A stretch of DNA of 64,000 nt from Gottfriedia solisilvae (GCF_002128405.1 NZ_NETJ01000004.1:186001-250000), one strand, 5' to 3'. Positions 1 through 8,414 are shown, counted from the first letter of the stretch. Numbers and translations: made by a program. The notes: a model not told the origin generated them from the letters alone.

Positions 1-1
1 A

Positions 2-394
2 ATTATGGCAGATCATGCAAAGTTTATTGGACATCTTTTAGATCCTTCAGAAAGAAAACTAGTAGAACAAGCACGAGATTTTAGTCATGATTTTGATCAA
101 TTACTATTTCAAGCAGTCGATTTAGAAGCGATGCAACCGCAATCTGAAACTGTTCCACTAATCGATAAATTACTTGATGAAAATCGAGTTTCAGTAAAAT
201 CTCTTAGAGACTTTAAAAAATCCGCTCGTGATCTAATTGAAGCATGTAAAATTAAGAGTATTATTCATCCACTTTTGGCAGACCATGTGTTTAGGGAAGC
301 TGAAAGATTTTTACAAATTATAGACTTGTTTGAAGCAGAGCTCACTGGAACAAATACACAAAGTATTGAAGATATCGCAAACCATGGTTTTTAA
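2..394 (+). CDS. DUF2935-like protein, C-terminal part (cut by window start)
   Basis: The reading frame is open to the first base, so the ATG at 5 is probably internal and the gene begins before the window. The 130 visible residues are helical and polar. They begin with an AEHA-like segment (MADHAKFIGHLLDPSE), and 'FI..LLDP.E..L' is what I recall of the C-terminal helical-bundle repeat in DUF2935 proteins of Bacillus and Clostridium. No catalytic function is known to me for that family. The histidine and acidic residues of the bundle could bind metal, but that is inference. A strong terminator follows directly. Confidence 0.5.
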   Translation: MMADHAKFIGHLLDPSERKLVEQARDFSHDFDQLLFQAVDLEAMQPQSETVPLIDKLLDENRVSVKSLRDFKKSARDLIEACKIKSIIHPLLADHVFREAERFLQIIDLFEAELTGTNTQSIEDIANHGF

Positions 395-420
395 AGACTA
401 GATTTCATATAAGGTTAGTA

Positions 421-456
421 AAAAAAGCAAAAAGATAACTCTTTTTGCTTTTTTTG
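421..456. terminator. Rho-independent terminator, probably bidirectional
   Basis: Stem GCAAAAAG (427-434) pairs with CTTTTTGC (441-448) across a 6-nt loop. It has an A-run before and a T-run after, so it can end the DUF2935-like gene on + and the kinase-like gene on -. Confidence 0.85.
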
Positions 457-477
457 TTTATGCTCTTCATTTATTTA

Positions 478-987
478 CTAATGTAATAATTTATCTATAT
501 CTTTATTGTCCTTAAGTAGGTACACCTTATGGTTGTACTGCTTAAGCATATTTAATATATCTGGTTTATATAGCAATTCAAAATTATGATTCCACTTATA
601 CATTTTCCTTAACATCTTCAATGTCGGCTTATAGTTCGCTTTCTCTATATTTAATCTTTGTAAGATAAATCTTTTGAGAATTCTATACTTCCTTTTCTTC
701 TTTGAAACATCTAAAAGCAAAATCATGTCTGCAAGTTCGAAGCTCTTTTTAACCCATTCATAATGGACCCCTTCAACAATCCAATAATCTTGACCAATGA
801 TATTCTGAAAAATAGCATCTCGATCGTCCATACTATTTCTTATATCTCCATTACTAGTTCTTTTCCAAACTATGTTATCCAATTCGTAATAAGGAATAGA
901 TAAAATATTTGATATATTTTTTGCTAAAGTTGTTTTTCCACTACCTACTGAGCCAATTATATGAATTCTTTTCGGCTTATTTTTCAT
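478..987 (-). CDS. P-loop NTPase, adenylate kinase-like / topology-modulation (FlaR) type
   Basis: A small P-loop protein of about 169 residues. The Walker A motif GSVGSGKT lies near residues 11-18, followed by a hydrophobic strand and the 'WIVEGVHYEW' and 'ADMILLLD' segments typical of the nucleotide-kinase-like proteins annotated as DNA topology modulation protein FlaR. The real substrate of this group is not established. The ATG at 987 is preferred over an upstream TTG at 1002 because GGGAG lies 8 nt before it. The gene stands alone, convergent with the previous gene and divergent from the secreted protein at 1120. Confidence 0.7.
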   Translation of the reverse strand: MKNKPKRIHIIGSVGSGKTTLAKNISNILSIPYYELDNIVWKRTSNGDIRNSMDDRDAIFQNIIGQDYWIVEGVHYEWVKKSFELADMILLLDVSKKKRKYRILKRFILQRLNIEKANYKPTLKMLRKMYKWNHNFELLYKPDILNMLKQYNHKVYLLKDNKDIDKLLH

Positions 988-1119
988 GCATGTTACTCCC
1001 AATAAGTTGCATTAGATTATTTTGAAAATTTATATAATTTTAATTATGAATGAAATTACTAAAAAAATCCAAAATAATATTTGAGCTTTATAGAAATTTA
1101 TTAAAAAGGAGATAACAAA

Positions 1120-1773
1120 GTGAAAAAACAATTCCTTAAAATGGCAGCAATGTTTCTATGTTTAAGTTTAATAATAGTACCTTTAAAATCATACGCAGAA
1201 ACTGATTCTCGAGTGCAATCAAAATGTATGAGTAAGTCAGCCGTCCAACTTAAAGACGATATGCGAAAACTTTGGACGGATCATGTTATTTGGACTAGTA
1301 ACTACATCACTAGTGCTGTTTCCGAAGCACCGGATCAAGAAAAAGTATTAGCAAGATTATTACAAAACCAAAAAGATATCGGCAATGCAATTAAAACTTA
1401 CTACGGTGTTGCTGCTGGCGATCAACTTGCAAAGTTATTAACTGACCATATTCTAATAGCTGGTAAAATAGTTGAAGCTGGAAAGAAAAATGATATGAAT
1501 ACATTAAATAGCTTAAATGCTGAATGGTTTAAAAATGCAGACGAAATTGCTAATTTTTTAAGCAAAGCAAATCCGCATTGGAACAATAAAGAATTAAAAG
1601 ATCTGTTGTATACCCATTTAAAAATGGTTACTGAAGAATTAATTACAAGACTGAAAATGGATTGGGAAGGAAATGTAAGAGCCTTCGACCATGGCTTGAA
1701 TCACATTTACAAATTGTCTGATGTACTTTCTGAAGGCATAATCAAGCAATTTCCGACTAAGTTCAAAAACTAA
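1120..1773 (+). CDS. Secreted all-helical protein of unknown function
   Basis: 217 residues starting with GTG at 1120 after AAGGAG. An N-terminal signal peptide is clear: KK, then a hydrophobic core MAAMFLCLSLIIVP, then a likely signal peptidase I site near KSYA-ET (about residue 26). The mature part is predicted helical with many D/H residues. It contains a recurring pattern 'DHVIWTSNYITSA', 'LLQNQKDIGNAI', 'LLTDHILIAGKIVEA'. I recall similar secreted Bacillus proteins, often mislabelled as glycosyltransferase, but no transferase fold or motif is visible. The repeated 'DH' motifs could bind metal (inference). It is a single-gene unit between terminators. Confidence 0.6.
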   Translation: MKKQFLKMAAMFLCLSLIIVPLKSYAETDSRVQSKCMSKSAVQLKDDMRKLWTDHVIWTSNYITSAVSEAPDQEKVLARLLQNQKDIGNAIKTYYGVAAGDQLAKLLTDHILIAGKIVEAGKKNDMNTLNSLNAEWFKNADEIANFLSKANPHWNNKELKDLLYTHLKMVTEELITRLKMDWEGNVRAFDHGLNHIYKLSDVLSEGIIKQFPTKFKN

Positions 1774-1802
1774 ACAAACGTTTGATTAAAGACTGTGTAA
1801 AC

Positions 1803-1838
1803 AAAAAGATGAACCCATTTTTCGGATTCATCTTTTTT
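1803..1838. terminator. Bidirectional terminator
   Basis: Stem AAAAAGATGAA (1803-1813) pairs with TTCATCTTTTT (1827-1837). It sits between the convergent secreted-protein gene (+) and ecsC-like gene (-). Confidence 0.8.
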
Positions 1839-1843
1839 GGTCT

Positions 1844-2629
1844 TTATAGACTTTTCATTCTCTCCATTACTTTTCTCTTTTTATATAACATTCTTCCTAC
1901 TTCACCAACATCTTCTATTGCCTGTTTATTTACATATGCACCGAATACTAATCCCGCAATTGGAACCATTTGAAATAACTTCTTCCATCCCATATTATCT
2001 CGATAAGTAAAAAACACTTCTCTCCACCCTTCAATTTGAGAAAAAGCCTTTTTCCCTTCGACATTTGTTAATTCCTCTAATATCGCTTTCTTACCTACAA
2101 TATCAGAGGAAGTAAATTGAAGACATTTAATGATGAAAATTCTTTCTTCCTGATCATTCGGATCATATCCATATGAAATTGCAATTTCTTGAAGTGTTTT
2201 TAATGTAAGCCCTAATAAAATAGGAACATCGATTGCAAGTGTGAAGATTCCACCAAAACCAGTTGTAGCACCTTGTACTTTTGCAAATTGTTTCCGACTC
2301 ATAACAAATGCACTTGCAGCTTTGTCCATTTGTTCAATTGATAACTGATTCACATTTTCTAATTCCGTTAACTCTTCGACGGAAAGTTCTTTACTCATTT
2401 TAGCAAGTGTAGACGGAACGCTAACTAAATACTGCCCACCAGCATTTACATATTTTGAAAGTTCATCTAAAATACTACCGATTTTATCGTGAATAAATTT
2501 TGGTGTGATCTTATCTAAAATCATAAATGGAATTCTGCCTATTTTCTCCCAAAAAAATAAGTTCTTTTGATCTTTTTCCCACTTTTCAATTTCTTTTAGT
2601 TGCGCTAATAAATACTCTTTATTTTCCAT
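1844..2629 (-). CDS. EcsC family protein
   Basis: About 261 residues. The 'SASAFVMSRKQFAKVQGATTGFGG' type segment, followed by a hydrophobic stretch (IFTLAIDVPILLGLTLKTLQEIA) and 'YGYDPNDQEERIFI', is characteristic of the EcsC family. These proteins occur beside EcsAB transporters in B. subtilis and as free-standing paralogs. Function is unknown; membrane association is likely from the hydrophobic central helices. The start was moved to the ATG at 2629, five codons inside the longest frame, because AGGAG lies 5 nt upstream. The gene is solitary. Confidence 0.8.
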   Translation of the reverse strand: MENKEYLLAQLKEIEKWEKDQKNLFFWEKIGRIPFMILDKITPKFIHDKIGSILDELSKYVNAGGQYLVSVPSTLAKMSKELSVEELTELENVNQLSIEQMDKAASAFVMSRKQFAKVQGATTGFGGIFTLAIDVPILLGLTLKTLQEIAISYGYDPNDQEERIFIIKCLQFTSSDIVGKKAILEELTNVEGKKAFSQIEGWREVFFTYRDNMGWKKLFQMVPIAGLVFGAYVNKQAIEDVGEVGRMLYKKRKVMERMKSL

Positions 2630-2644
2630 AAAATCTCCTATCAT

Positions 2645-3099
2645 TCCGACTAATATAGTATCACTATAAAGCTTTGTTCAATATAAAGTAAATGATCCAG
2701 AGGCTATTTCATTTTTTTGAAAGGCTGTTTTTGTATACATTGTTGCTATATAAGAATGCTTTAGTTGATTAGTATCAAAAAAAACTACAATCTTTTAGTA
2801 AAGAGTTTTTGAAAAAGACTTATTCAAATTCAATTATAGAATAATAATTAATTCGAATTGAATATAATTTATAATAGGAGTTTTTTAAAATTAGACGAAC
2901 ACCACAAATTCTCACAAACAAAATAGCACCCCCGAGTGGAATCTTGATTTCAGAGCCCTCGAATTTCAATAAATAAAAATTGTTTACCTTCAGAAATCTA
3001 AAGTTGGATAAGTAAAGATTTATTAAGGAATTATATTGGGGAGGAGTTTAAAATAATTTTTACATTTAAATAAAAAGATCTATTAGTTAGGAGGAATAT
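2645..3099. other. 455-nt AT-rich intergenic region, possible long leader of the TerC gene
   Basis: No ORF with a credible ribosome binding site. The region between about 2930 and 3095 contains several weak dyads (for example AAATCT...AGATTT) and a GGGGAGGAG run near 3040 with no start codon after it. TerC genes are often preceded by the manganese yybP-ykoY riboswitch, but I could not find its conserved core here. The SD TTAGGAGG of the TerC gene ends the region. Confidence 0.3.
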
Positions 3100-3849
3100 A
3101 TGGAACTGTCTTTATTATTAGAGTATGGATGGGTTTTACTAATTTTGATTCTGTTAGAAGGATTGTTATCTGCAGATAATGCCTTAGTTTTAGCAGTAAT
3201 GGCTAAGCATCTACCAGAGGATCAACAAAAAAAGGCTATTAATATTGGGTTACTTTTAGCGTTTATCTTTAGAATCGGTGCTATATTTATTATTTCATTT
3301 CTTTTTCATGTTTGGCAGGTTCAAGCGATCGGCGCTGCATATTTAATCTTTATTGCTTTAAAACATTTATTCAAAAAACATGATGATGGAAAAGATCAAA
3401 AAGGAAAAAGCTATCGAATGACCATCGCTCAAATATCATTAGCAGATATCGCATTCGCGATCGATTCTATTTTAGCAGCAGTTGCACTAGTTATTGATTT
3501 ACCAGATACAAAAATGGGTGAAATTGGTGGTATGGATGGAGCAAAATTTATCGTCATTATCATTGGTGCCATTGCAGGCTTAATTGTTATTCGATTTGCT
3601 GCCGGATTCTTTGTTAAGATATTAACGAAACGACCTAAACTTGAAACAGCCGCTATGTTATTGGTTGGTTGGGTTGGGGTTAAATTAGTCATGCATACAC
3701 TAGCGCACCCTACAGTACACATACTGTCTCACGATTTTGTTGAAGGACCAATATGGAATACAATTTTTTGGTCAGTAATGCTTCTGATTGCTTTAGGTGG
3801 TTGGTTTTTATCTAAGGAAAATACAAATCAAACGAATGAAAATAAATGA
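3100..3849 (+). CDS. TerC family integral membrane protein, probable Mn2+ exporter
   Basis: 249 residues with about seven hydrophobic segments. The TerC hallmark acidic motifs are visible: 'EGLLSADNALVLAVMAKHL' near residues 20-38 and 'SLADIAFAIDSILAAVAL' near 114-132. The conserved Asn/Asp of these helices line the metal path. In B. subtilis the homologs YkoY (MeeY) and YceF (MeeF) export manganese and help metallate secreted enzymes, and length and motifs place this protein with that group. The start follows TAGGAGGAATAT. A single-gene unit closed by a strong terminator. Manganese as substrate is inferred from the family. Confidence 0.85.
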   Translation: MELSLLLEYGWVLLILILLEGLLSADNALVLAVMAKHLPEDQQKKAINIGLLLAFIFRIGAIFIISFLFHVWQVQAIGAAYLIFIALKHLFKKHDDGKDQKGKSYRMTIAQISLADIAFAIDSILAAVALVIDLPDTKMGEIGGMDGAKFIVIIIGAIAGLIVIRFAAGFFVKILTKRPKLETAAMLLVGWVGVKLVMHTLAHPTVHILSHDFVEGPIWNTIFWSVMLLIALGGWFLSKENTNQTNENK

Positions 3850-3860
3850 TCATAAAACGA

Positions 3861-3894
3861 AAACGCTTGGATACATGTCTACATCCAAGCGTTT
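3861..3894. terminator. Strong terminator, likely bidirectional
   Basis: A perfect 12-bp stem AAACGCTTGGAT / ATCCAAGCGTTT with a 10-nt loop, followed by a T-rich stretch. It ends the terC-like gene. Confidence 0.85.
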
Positions 3895-3965
3895 ATTATT
3901 TTTTCTCTTTAATAGTGCATATATTTGATTAAGTTAACATGTTCAAGGTACGCTTTATTAAAAGC

Positions 3966-4316
3966 TTAACATTTACAAACCATTAAATGATTTCCATCAG
4001 GATCTTTAAAATTAAAATAATGATCATGTTTTATATCTGTTGTTAGGAGTACATTCATACTTTTCATATACTCAAATGCATTTTCAATATTGTCTGTATT
4101 AAAGTGAAAAAGTGGTGTCTTTATCACGTTTTCCTCTGAAAAAATCTTGCTGTCTAATACAATACCTGTCCCATTCATTGGAAGGATATATAAATGACCA
4201 TACAATATCTCCCCATCTCTAGGTAATCCTAGTATTTCACAATACCAATGACTTGCTTCCTCAATATTTTTGACAGGAATAAAAATGGTTCCCACCTGAT
4301 TAAATATAGGTTTCAT
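3966..4316 (-). CDS. VOC family (glyoxalase/bleomycin-resistance fold) protein
   Basis: About 116 residues, a single vicinal-oxygen-chelate domain. It runs from 'VGTIFIPVKNIEEASHWYCEILGLP' at the start to 'FNFKDPDGNHLMVCK' at the end, the usual first and last beta-alpha-beta elements. Substrate cannot be inferred. The start was set to the ATG at 4316 because GGGAGG precedes it. It stands alone. Confidence 0.75.
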   Translation of the reverse strand: MKPIFNQVGTIFIPVKNIEEASHWYCEILGLPRDGEILYGHLYILPMNGTGIVLDSKIFSEENVIKTPLFHFNTDNIENAFEYMKSMNVLLTTDIKHDHYFNFKDPDGNHLMVCKC

Positions 4317-4423
4317 GATATCCTCCCAATACATTTTTTATAAAATTTTCATTTCTATAATTGACTATTATTTTCCTCTAATTTTAATTTGAATTGCCTG
4401 ATTTTCTTATCACAATAAATGTA

Positions 4424-4855
4424 CTAGATAAATATATGATAAATTTTAAAAATACCCCAAGCGAAAAGTAAAATCCAGATAAATACGATGACTGCACCGA
4501 CAAACCAATTCTTCGGCTTACCTTTCTTCATCATTTCGGCTGCCTTCGCCTCACATTCCACTATTACATTCTTTGGTATCATCTTTAATGCAAGTATGAT
4601 TCCTATCGGAATTAGAATGACATCGTCTAAGTAACCAAGAATGGGGATAAAATCCGGAATTAAGTCGATTGGACTAAATGCATACGCAACAACACAAGCC
4701 GTAAAAACCTTCGCATACATTGGTACCCTTTCATCTTTACATGCAAAATAAAGAACATATATTTGCTGCTTTATTTTCTTAGCCCATTTCTTCATTTTAT
4801 TAAACATTTCATTCTCCCTTGGCAACTTAAAATTTTCATATTGATCATTATTCAT
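4424..4855 (-). CDS. YkvA family (DUF1232) membrane protein
   Basis: 143 residues. The DUF1232 core is clear at about residues 48-85: 'MYAKVFTACVVAYAFSPIDLIPDFIPILGYLDD', with the signature SPIDLIPD..P..G..DD. A C-terminal transmembrane helix (FVGAVIVFIWILLFAWGIF) follows. Function of this widespread family is unknown. An AGAGGT ribosome binding site precedes the ATG. Confidence 0.85.
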   Translation of the reverse strand: MNNDQYENFKLPRENEMFNKMKKWAKKIKQQIYVLYFACKDERVPMYAKVFTACVVAYAFSPIDLIPDFIPILGYLDDVILIPIGIILALKMIPKNVIVECEAKAAEMMKKGKPKNWFVGAVIVFIWILLFAWGIFKIYHIFI

Positions 4856-4960
4856 TTAATTTACCTCTTATAGTATATTGTTCGAGGTTTAATGCGCTTT
4901 ACCTCTACTTTTTATACGATAACCATACCATCTTTGCATAGAAAAGATACTTTAGAGTGT

Positions 4961-5006
4961 AAAAAAACAAACCCTGTTATCGGATCAGATACAGGGTTTG
5001 TTTTTT
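4961..5006 (-). terminator. Terminator of the 5005-5370 gene
   Basis: Stem ACAAACCCTGT (4967-4977) / ACAGGGTTTGT (4991-5001). The T-run on the minus strand corresponds to the A-run at 4961-4967, and the hairpin touches the stop codon of the gene. Confidence 0.85.
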
Positions 5007-5370
5007 ATTCTTCTTCAATTTGTTCAAAAGGGAATTCTTGCATCGAATAAATATCTCCGTTAGCTTGGTCAATCCGAATAATCCATTCAGTTGGCACATC
5101 TATTCGTTTGGCAATATTTGCCCAAAAGTTCACTGACTTATATTCAAATTCATAAAAATCGTCTAATAGTTCTTTGTAAGAGTTAATTGTTACATTCATT
5201 TCCATCAGTCGCATAAAAGAATAATGCTTCGCTTCGAGCTTAATTGATTTTTCAATTTCATCTTCGGTAGCTTTTCCTAATATCGTACCTATTGGCGGTA
5301 AAAATTCAAAAATATTAGGTGGATATTCTTCTTCTGATTCAACCTCAGTATTTTTATCTTTAAAAAACAT
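5005..5370 (-). CDS. Hypothetical acidic cytoplasmic protein
   Basis: 121 residues, not recognised. It is strongly acidic (EVESEEEYPP near the start, FEQIEEE at the end), lacks signal peptide and membrane segments, and has two predicted helices followed by 'IIRIDQANGDIYSMQEFPF', which looks like a beta-hairpin. A good ribosome binding site (AAAAGGAGCG) and its own terminator support a real gene. No function is proposed. Confidence 0.65.
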   Translation of the reverse strand: MFFKDKNTEVESEEEYPPNIFEFLPPIGTILGKATEDEIEKSIKLEAKHYSFMRLMEMNVTINSYKELLDDFYEFEYKSVNFWANIAKRIDVPTEWIIRIDQANGDIYSMQEFPFEQIEEE

Positions 5371-5531
5371 ACGAATACGCTCCTTTTTTCAGGTTCTACT
5401 TCATTTTCTGTAAGGCGCAGACATATTATTCGTCTACCGTAAAATACAGTCCTTACATTGACTGATTTACAGTTCTCTCTTTTTGGTAATGTGTATAAAA
5501 TAAAAGTAATAATGAAAAAGGAGGAAAAAAC

Positions 5532-5588
5532 ATGAGAAACTTCGTGAAACAAACTGTACAAACATATAAGGGTGGAACACTTTCTTAA
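5532..5588 (+). CDS. 18-residue leader peptide ORF upstream of the ABC exporter
   Basis: ATG at 5532 preceded by AAAAAGGAGG with ideal spacing. It encodes MRNFVKQTVQTYKGGTLS and stops at 5586-5588, 61 nt before the ABC exporter start. The ribosome binding site is stronger than that of the exporter itself. The last codons overlap the 5' arm of one of two mutually exclusive hairpins, the other of which captures the exporter's SD. This is the layout of a translation attenuator. The comparison is with regulated drug exporters such as B. subtilis bmrCD, whose leader peptide BmrB controls expression by ribosome stalling. No codon bias pointing to an amino-acid signal is seen. Confidence 0.55.
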   Translation: MRNFVKQTVQTYKGGTLS

Positions 5589-5644
5589 AATGTAAACGGT
5601 GTGCCCCCATATATGTGTTAATGTAAATAACACAATAAAGGGGT
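5570..5644 (+). promoter_or_regulatory. Alternative hairpins controlling the exporter SD
   Basis: Hairpin A pairs 5571-5580 with 5599-5608 (ACAC/GTGT plus GG/CC steps, two mismatches) and uses the C-run. Hairpin B pairs CCCC at 5604-5607 with GGGG at 5640-5643, which is the exporter's SD, above an inner stem TGTGTTA (5614-5620) / TAACACA (5628-5634). The two share the C-run and cannot coexist. There is no T-run, so control would be at translation. Confidence 0.45.
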
Positions 5645-5649
5645 AATTT

Positions 5650-7383
5650 ATGCATTTTCCAGTTAAAAAGTTTTTCTCATATTACAAACCGTACTTAAAG
5701 TTGTATCTTTCCATTTTAGTCTGTGCCTTTTTCGTATCCACAATAACTTTGGTATTTCCACTGCTCGTTCGATATATTACAAAAGATGTTTTGGAAGGCA
5801 ACATGTCCAGTGCACTAAATGATGTTTACTGGATTGGAGGGTTGATGTTAGTCCTAGTGATAATTCAGAACCTAGGCAATTTCTTTGTGGACTACAAAGG
5901 TCATCTAGTCGGCGCACGTATGGAACGTGATATGCGTAGTGAGCTATTTTCACATATGCAAAAGCTTTCTTTTAGTTTTTACGATCAGGAAAAAACCGGC
6001 CAGCTCATGTCTCGAATAACGAATGATTTGTTACTTCTTTCTGAGTTGTACCATCATGGTCCAGAAGACTACATCAAATATCTCGTCCGCTTTATTGGGG
6101 CGTTTGCTATTTTGTTTTTTATTAACGCACCATTAACAATCGCAGTATTCTGCTTTTTACCTTTATTAGGTGCTTTTACATTGTATTTTAATAAGGTTTT
6201 GAATCAGGCATTAAGAAGAAACAAAGAACGAATTGGAGATATAAACTCACAGGTAGAAGATAGTCTATCTGGAATCCGAGTTGTAAAATCATTTGCAAAT
6301 GAAAATGTAGAGATTGAAAAGTTTAATAGAGAGAATAATCGTTTCCTCGATAGTCGAAAAGAAACATACAAGGCAGAAGCCTACTTTTACAATGGCGTTG
6401 AAACATTGCTCCAACTAATTACCATTACGGTGATAATTTTCGGTAGTACCAAAATCGTCAATAACGAGATCGATTTAGCAGATTTGATTACTTTTTTAAT
6501 GTATATCAACTTCATGATTGAACCAATTCAGCGACTTACGCATATGAGCACTCAATTTCAAGAAGGTGTTACCGGTTTCCAACGATTTATGGAAATCATG
6601 AATCTAAAACCTGTGATTGAAAACAGTCCAAATGCGATTATCTTTGATGAAGTGCAAGGGAAAATTGAGTTTAAGGATGTTTCTTTCCAGTATGATGAAA
6701 ATCTGGATCATATCTTAGTCAATATTTCACTCCATGTTCAGCCTGGTGAATACGTTGCTTTAGTTGGGGCGTCTGGAGCAGGAAAAACAACATTATGCTC
6801 TCTCATTCCTCGTTTTTACGATGTGACTGATGGTGAATTACTTTTAGATGGTATCAATATTCGTGATATCGACCTACATTCATTAAGAAATGCAATCGGT
6901 ATTGTTCAACAAGATGTTTATTTATTTGCAGGCACAGTGATTGAAAATATCCGATATGGAAATCCAACTGCTAGTGAAGAAGAAATCATAACTGCTGCAA
7001 AACATGCCTATGCACATGATTTTATTATGAGTTTACCAAATGGTTATCACACTGAGATTGGACAACGAGGCGTTAAACTTTCAGGAGGTCAAAAACAGCG
7101 ATTAAGTATCGCTCGCGTATTCTTAAAAAATCCATCAATTCTCATTTTAGATGAGGCAACAAGTGCACTTGATAACGAGAGTGAGACCTTCATTAAGGAG
7201 TCACTAGAGTCGCTCGCGAAAGGGCGTACAACGATTGTTATTGCCCATCGACTTTCCACTATTCGTAATGCCGGACGGATTCTCGTTTTAACAGATGAAG
7301 GTATTACTGAACAAGGTACACACGATGAATTGTTAACAAATGGCGGGGTATATAAACAACTATATTCCAAGCAATTTGAATAA
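5650..7383 (+). CDS. ABC exporter, fused permease-ATPase (multidrug/lipid type)
   Basis: 577 residues, a half-transporter that should work as a dimer in the cytoplasmic membrane. Six transmembrane helices fill residues 1-310, with the coupling-helix region 'SFYDQEKTGQLMSRITND'. The ATPase domain has Walker A GASGAGKTT near 372-380, the Q-loop 'GIVQQDVYLF', signature LSGGQKQR near 476-483, Walker B ILILDE near 497-502 and the switch 'IAHRLSTI'. Substrate is unknown; similar B. subtilis proteins (BmrA/YfiB types) export drugs. It is preceded by a leader ORF and anti-SD hairpins, so induction by a translation inhibitor is plausible. Confidence 0.85.
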   Translation: MHFPVKKFFSYYKPYLKLYLSILVCAFFVSTITLVFPLLVRYITKDVLEGNMSSALNDVYWIGGLMLVLVIIQNLGNFFVDYKGHLVGARMERDMRSELFSHMQKLSFSFYDQEKTGQLMSRITNDLLLLSELYHHGPEDYIKYLVRFIGAFAILFFINAPLTIAVFCFLPLLGAFTLYFNKVLNQALRRNKERIGDINSQVEDSLSGIRVVKSFANENVEIEKFNRENNRFLDSRKETYKAEAYFYNGVETLLQLITITVIIFGSTKIVNNEIDLADLITFLMYINFMIEPIQRLTHMSTQFQEGVTGFQRFMEIMNLKPVIENSPNAIIFDEVQGKIEFKDVSFQYDENLDHILVNISLHVQPGEYVALVGASGAGKTTLCSLIPRFYDVTDGELLLDGINIRDIDLHSLRNAIGIVQQDVYLFAGTVIENIRYGNPTASEEEIITAAKHAYAHDFIMSLPNGYHTEIGQRGVKLSGGQKQRLSIARVFLKNPSILILDEATSALDNESETFIKESLESLAKGRTTIVIAHRLSTIRNAGRILVLTDEGITEQGTHDELLTNGGVYKQLYSKQFE

Positions 7384-7402
7384 CCAATATAAGCATAATA
7401 TA

Positions 7403-7444
7403 AAAATTGGTCACTCTTTTTCGAAATGAGTGGCCAATTTTTTA
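7403..7444 (+). terminator. Terminator of the ABC exporter
   Basis: Stem AAATTGGTCACTC / GAGTGGCCAATTT with one G-T pair, followed by TTTT. Confidence 0.85.
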
Positions 7445-7649
7445 ATTAAACATTATTACAATCCCAAACTCTCTATACGTGCTCTATATAAATTCGTTGT
7501 TGCTATTATACGAACAAGTCATATAAATAAAGAGGTTGCTCAATAACCCAATAATATTTGTTTATGACATTCAATAACTTTTATGTATTACTCATCTAAA
7601 CCATTAATTTATATAATTTTATCAAGAAACCTATATAAAGGAGAATCAT

Positions 7650-8267
7650 ATGACATCTATTATTCATCTATTTAATATCATACCAACAACCTGTATATCA
7701 GATGTAATGAATGGATTAAATAATATGCATCCAGCAATTAAACCTTTAAAGGAGGAGCATAAGTTTGTTGGAAGAGCTTTAACTGTTCAGATTCCAGTAG
7801 GTGATAATCTATCTGTATTAAGAGCAATTAGAGAAGCCAAGACTGATGATGTAATCGTGATCGATGCTAAAGGTGATCAATACCGAGCTATCGCAGGTGA
7901 CTTTGTAGTTGGCATGGCTCAGACACTTGGCGTAAGCGCAATCGTTGTAGATGGAGTTATTCGTGATATCATTGGAATTAAAAAATTAAACTTTCCAGTA
8001 TTCTCTAGAGGAACAACTGTAGCGGCTAGCGGAAAAGCTGGAGTTGGTGAAATCAATATTCCAATTTCTTGCGGTGGCACCTCGGTTAGTCCTGGGGATA
8101 TCATAGTTGGTGATGCTGACGGTGTAGTGGTAATTCCTCAATCCGAAGCACAAAATATATTGGAGAAATCATTAGATAAATTGAGAAAAGACGAATTAAG
8201 AGAAGAAAATATATCTGGAAATATTGAAGCTATAAAGGCTTACTTAGATCATATGCTTTCTCAGTAA
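7650..8267 (+). CDS. RraA-like / HMG aldolase family protein
   Basis: 205 residues matching the RraA-like fold. 'TTCISDVMNG' lies at the start, then 'AIAGDFVVGMAQTLGVSAIVVDGVIRDI' near residues 85-112, which holds the conserved G-D and R-D residues that bind the metal and oxo-acid, then 'GGTSVSPGDIIVGDADGVVVIP'. Relatives are class II 4-hydroxy-4-methyl-2-oxoglutarate/oxaloacetate aldolases or RNase E inhibitors. In Bacillus an aldolase or decarboxylase role is likelier. The substrate is not determined by the context, since it is a single-gene unit preceded by AAAGGAGAATC. Confidence 0.8.
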   Translation: MTSIIHLFNIIPTTCISDVMNGLNNMHPAIKPLKEEHKFVGRALTVQIPVGDNLSVLRAIREAKTDDVIVIDAKGDQYRAIAGDFVVGMAQTLGVSAIVVDGVIRDIIGIKKLNFPVFSRGTTVAASGKAGVGEINIPISCGGTSVSPGDIIVGDADGVVVIPQSEAQNILEKSLDKLRKDELREENISGNIEAIKAYLDHMLSQ

Positions 8268-8367
8268 ATGTAAAACATTTGGTTTTTTTAATCAAATGTA
8301 CTGTTTATTAATAGCATAACTACTTTAAATGTTAGAAAGAATCGTACTTTGCATTAATATCCATAAA

Positions 8368-8414
8368 AGAACCCTATAAAGTAGACTTTTTAAGTGTCTA
8401 CTCTATAGGGTTCT
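8368..8414. terminator. Long bidirectional terminator
   Basis: Outer stem AGAACCCTATA (8368-8378) / TATAGGGTTCT (8404-8414) and inner stem GTAGAC (8381-8386) / GTCTAC (8396-8401). It separates the convergent RraA-like gene and the glnQHMP operon. Confidence 0.85.

Noticed and set aside
2880-3099. Manganese (yybP-ykoY) riboswitch upstream of the TerC gene
   Set aside because: Expected from the family, but the conserved core sequence was not found; the GGGGAGGAG run alone is not enough.
5289-5655. Two minus-strand ORFs of 114 and 62 codons upstream of the ABC exporter
   Set aside because: They overlap a better-supported gene and the exporter leader on the opposite strand, and have no SD and an atypical composition.
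8368-8414. Possible attenuator of the gln operon
   Set aside because: It lies downstream of the operon, between convergent genes, and functions as a bidirectional terminator.
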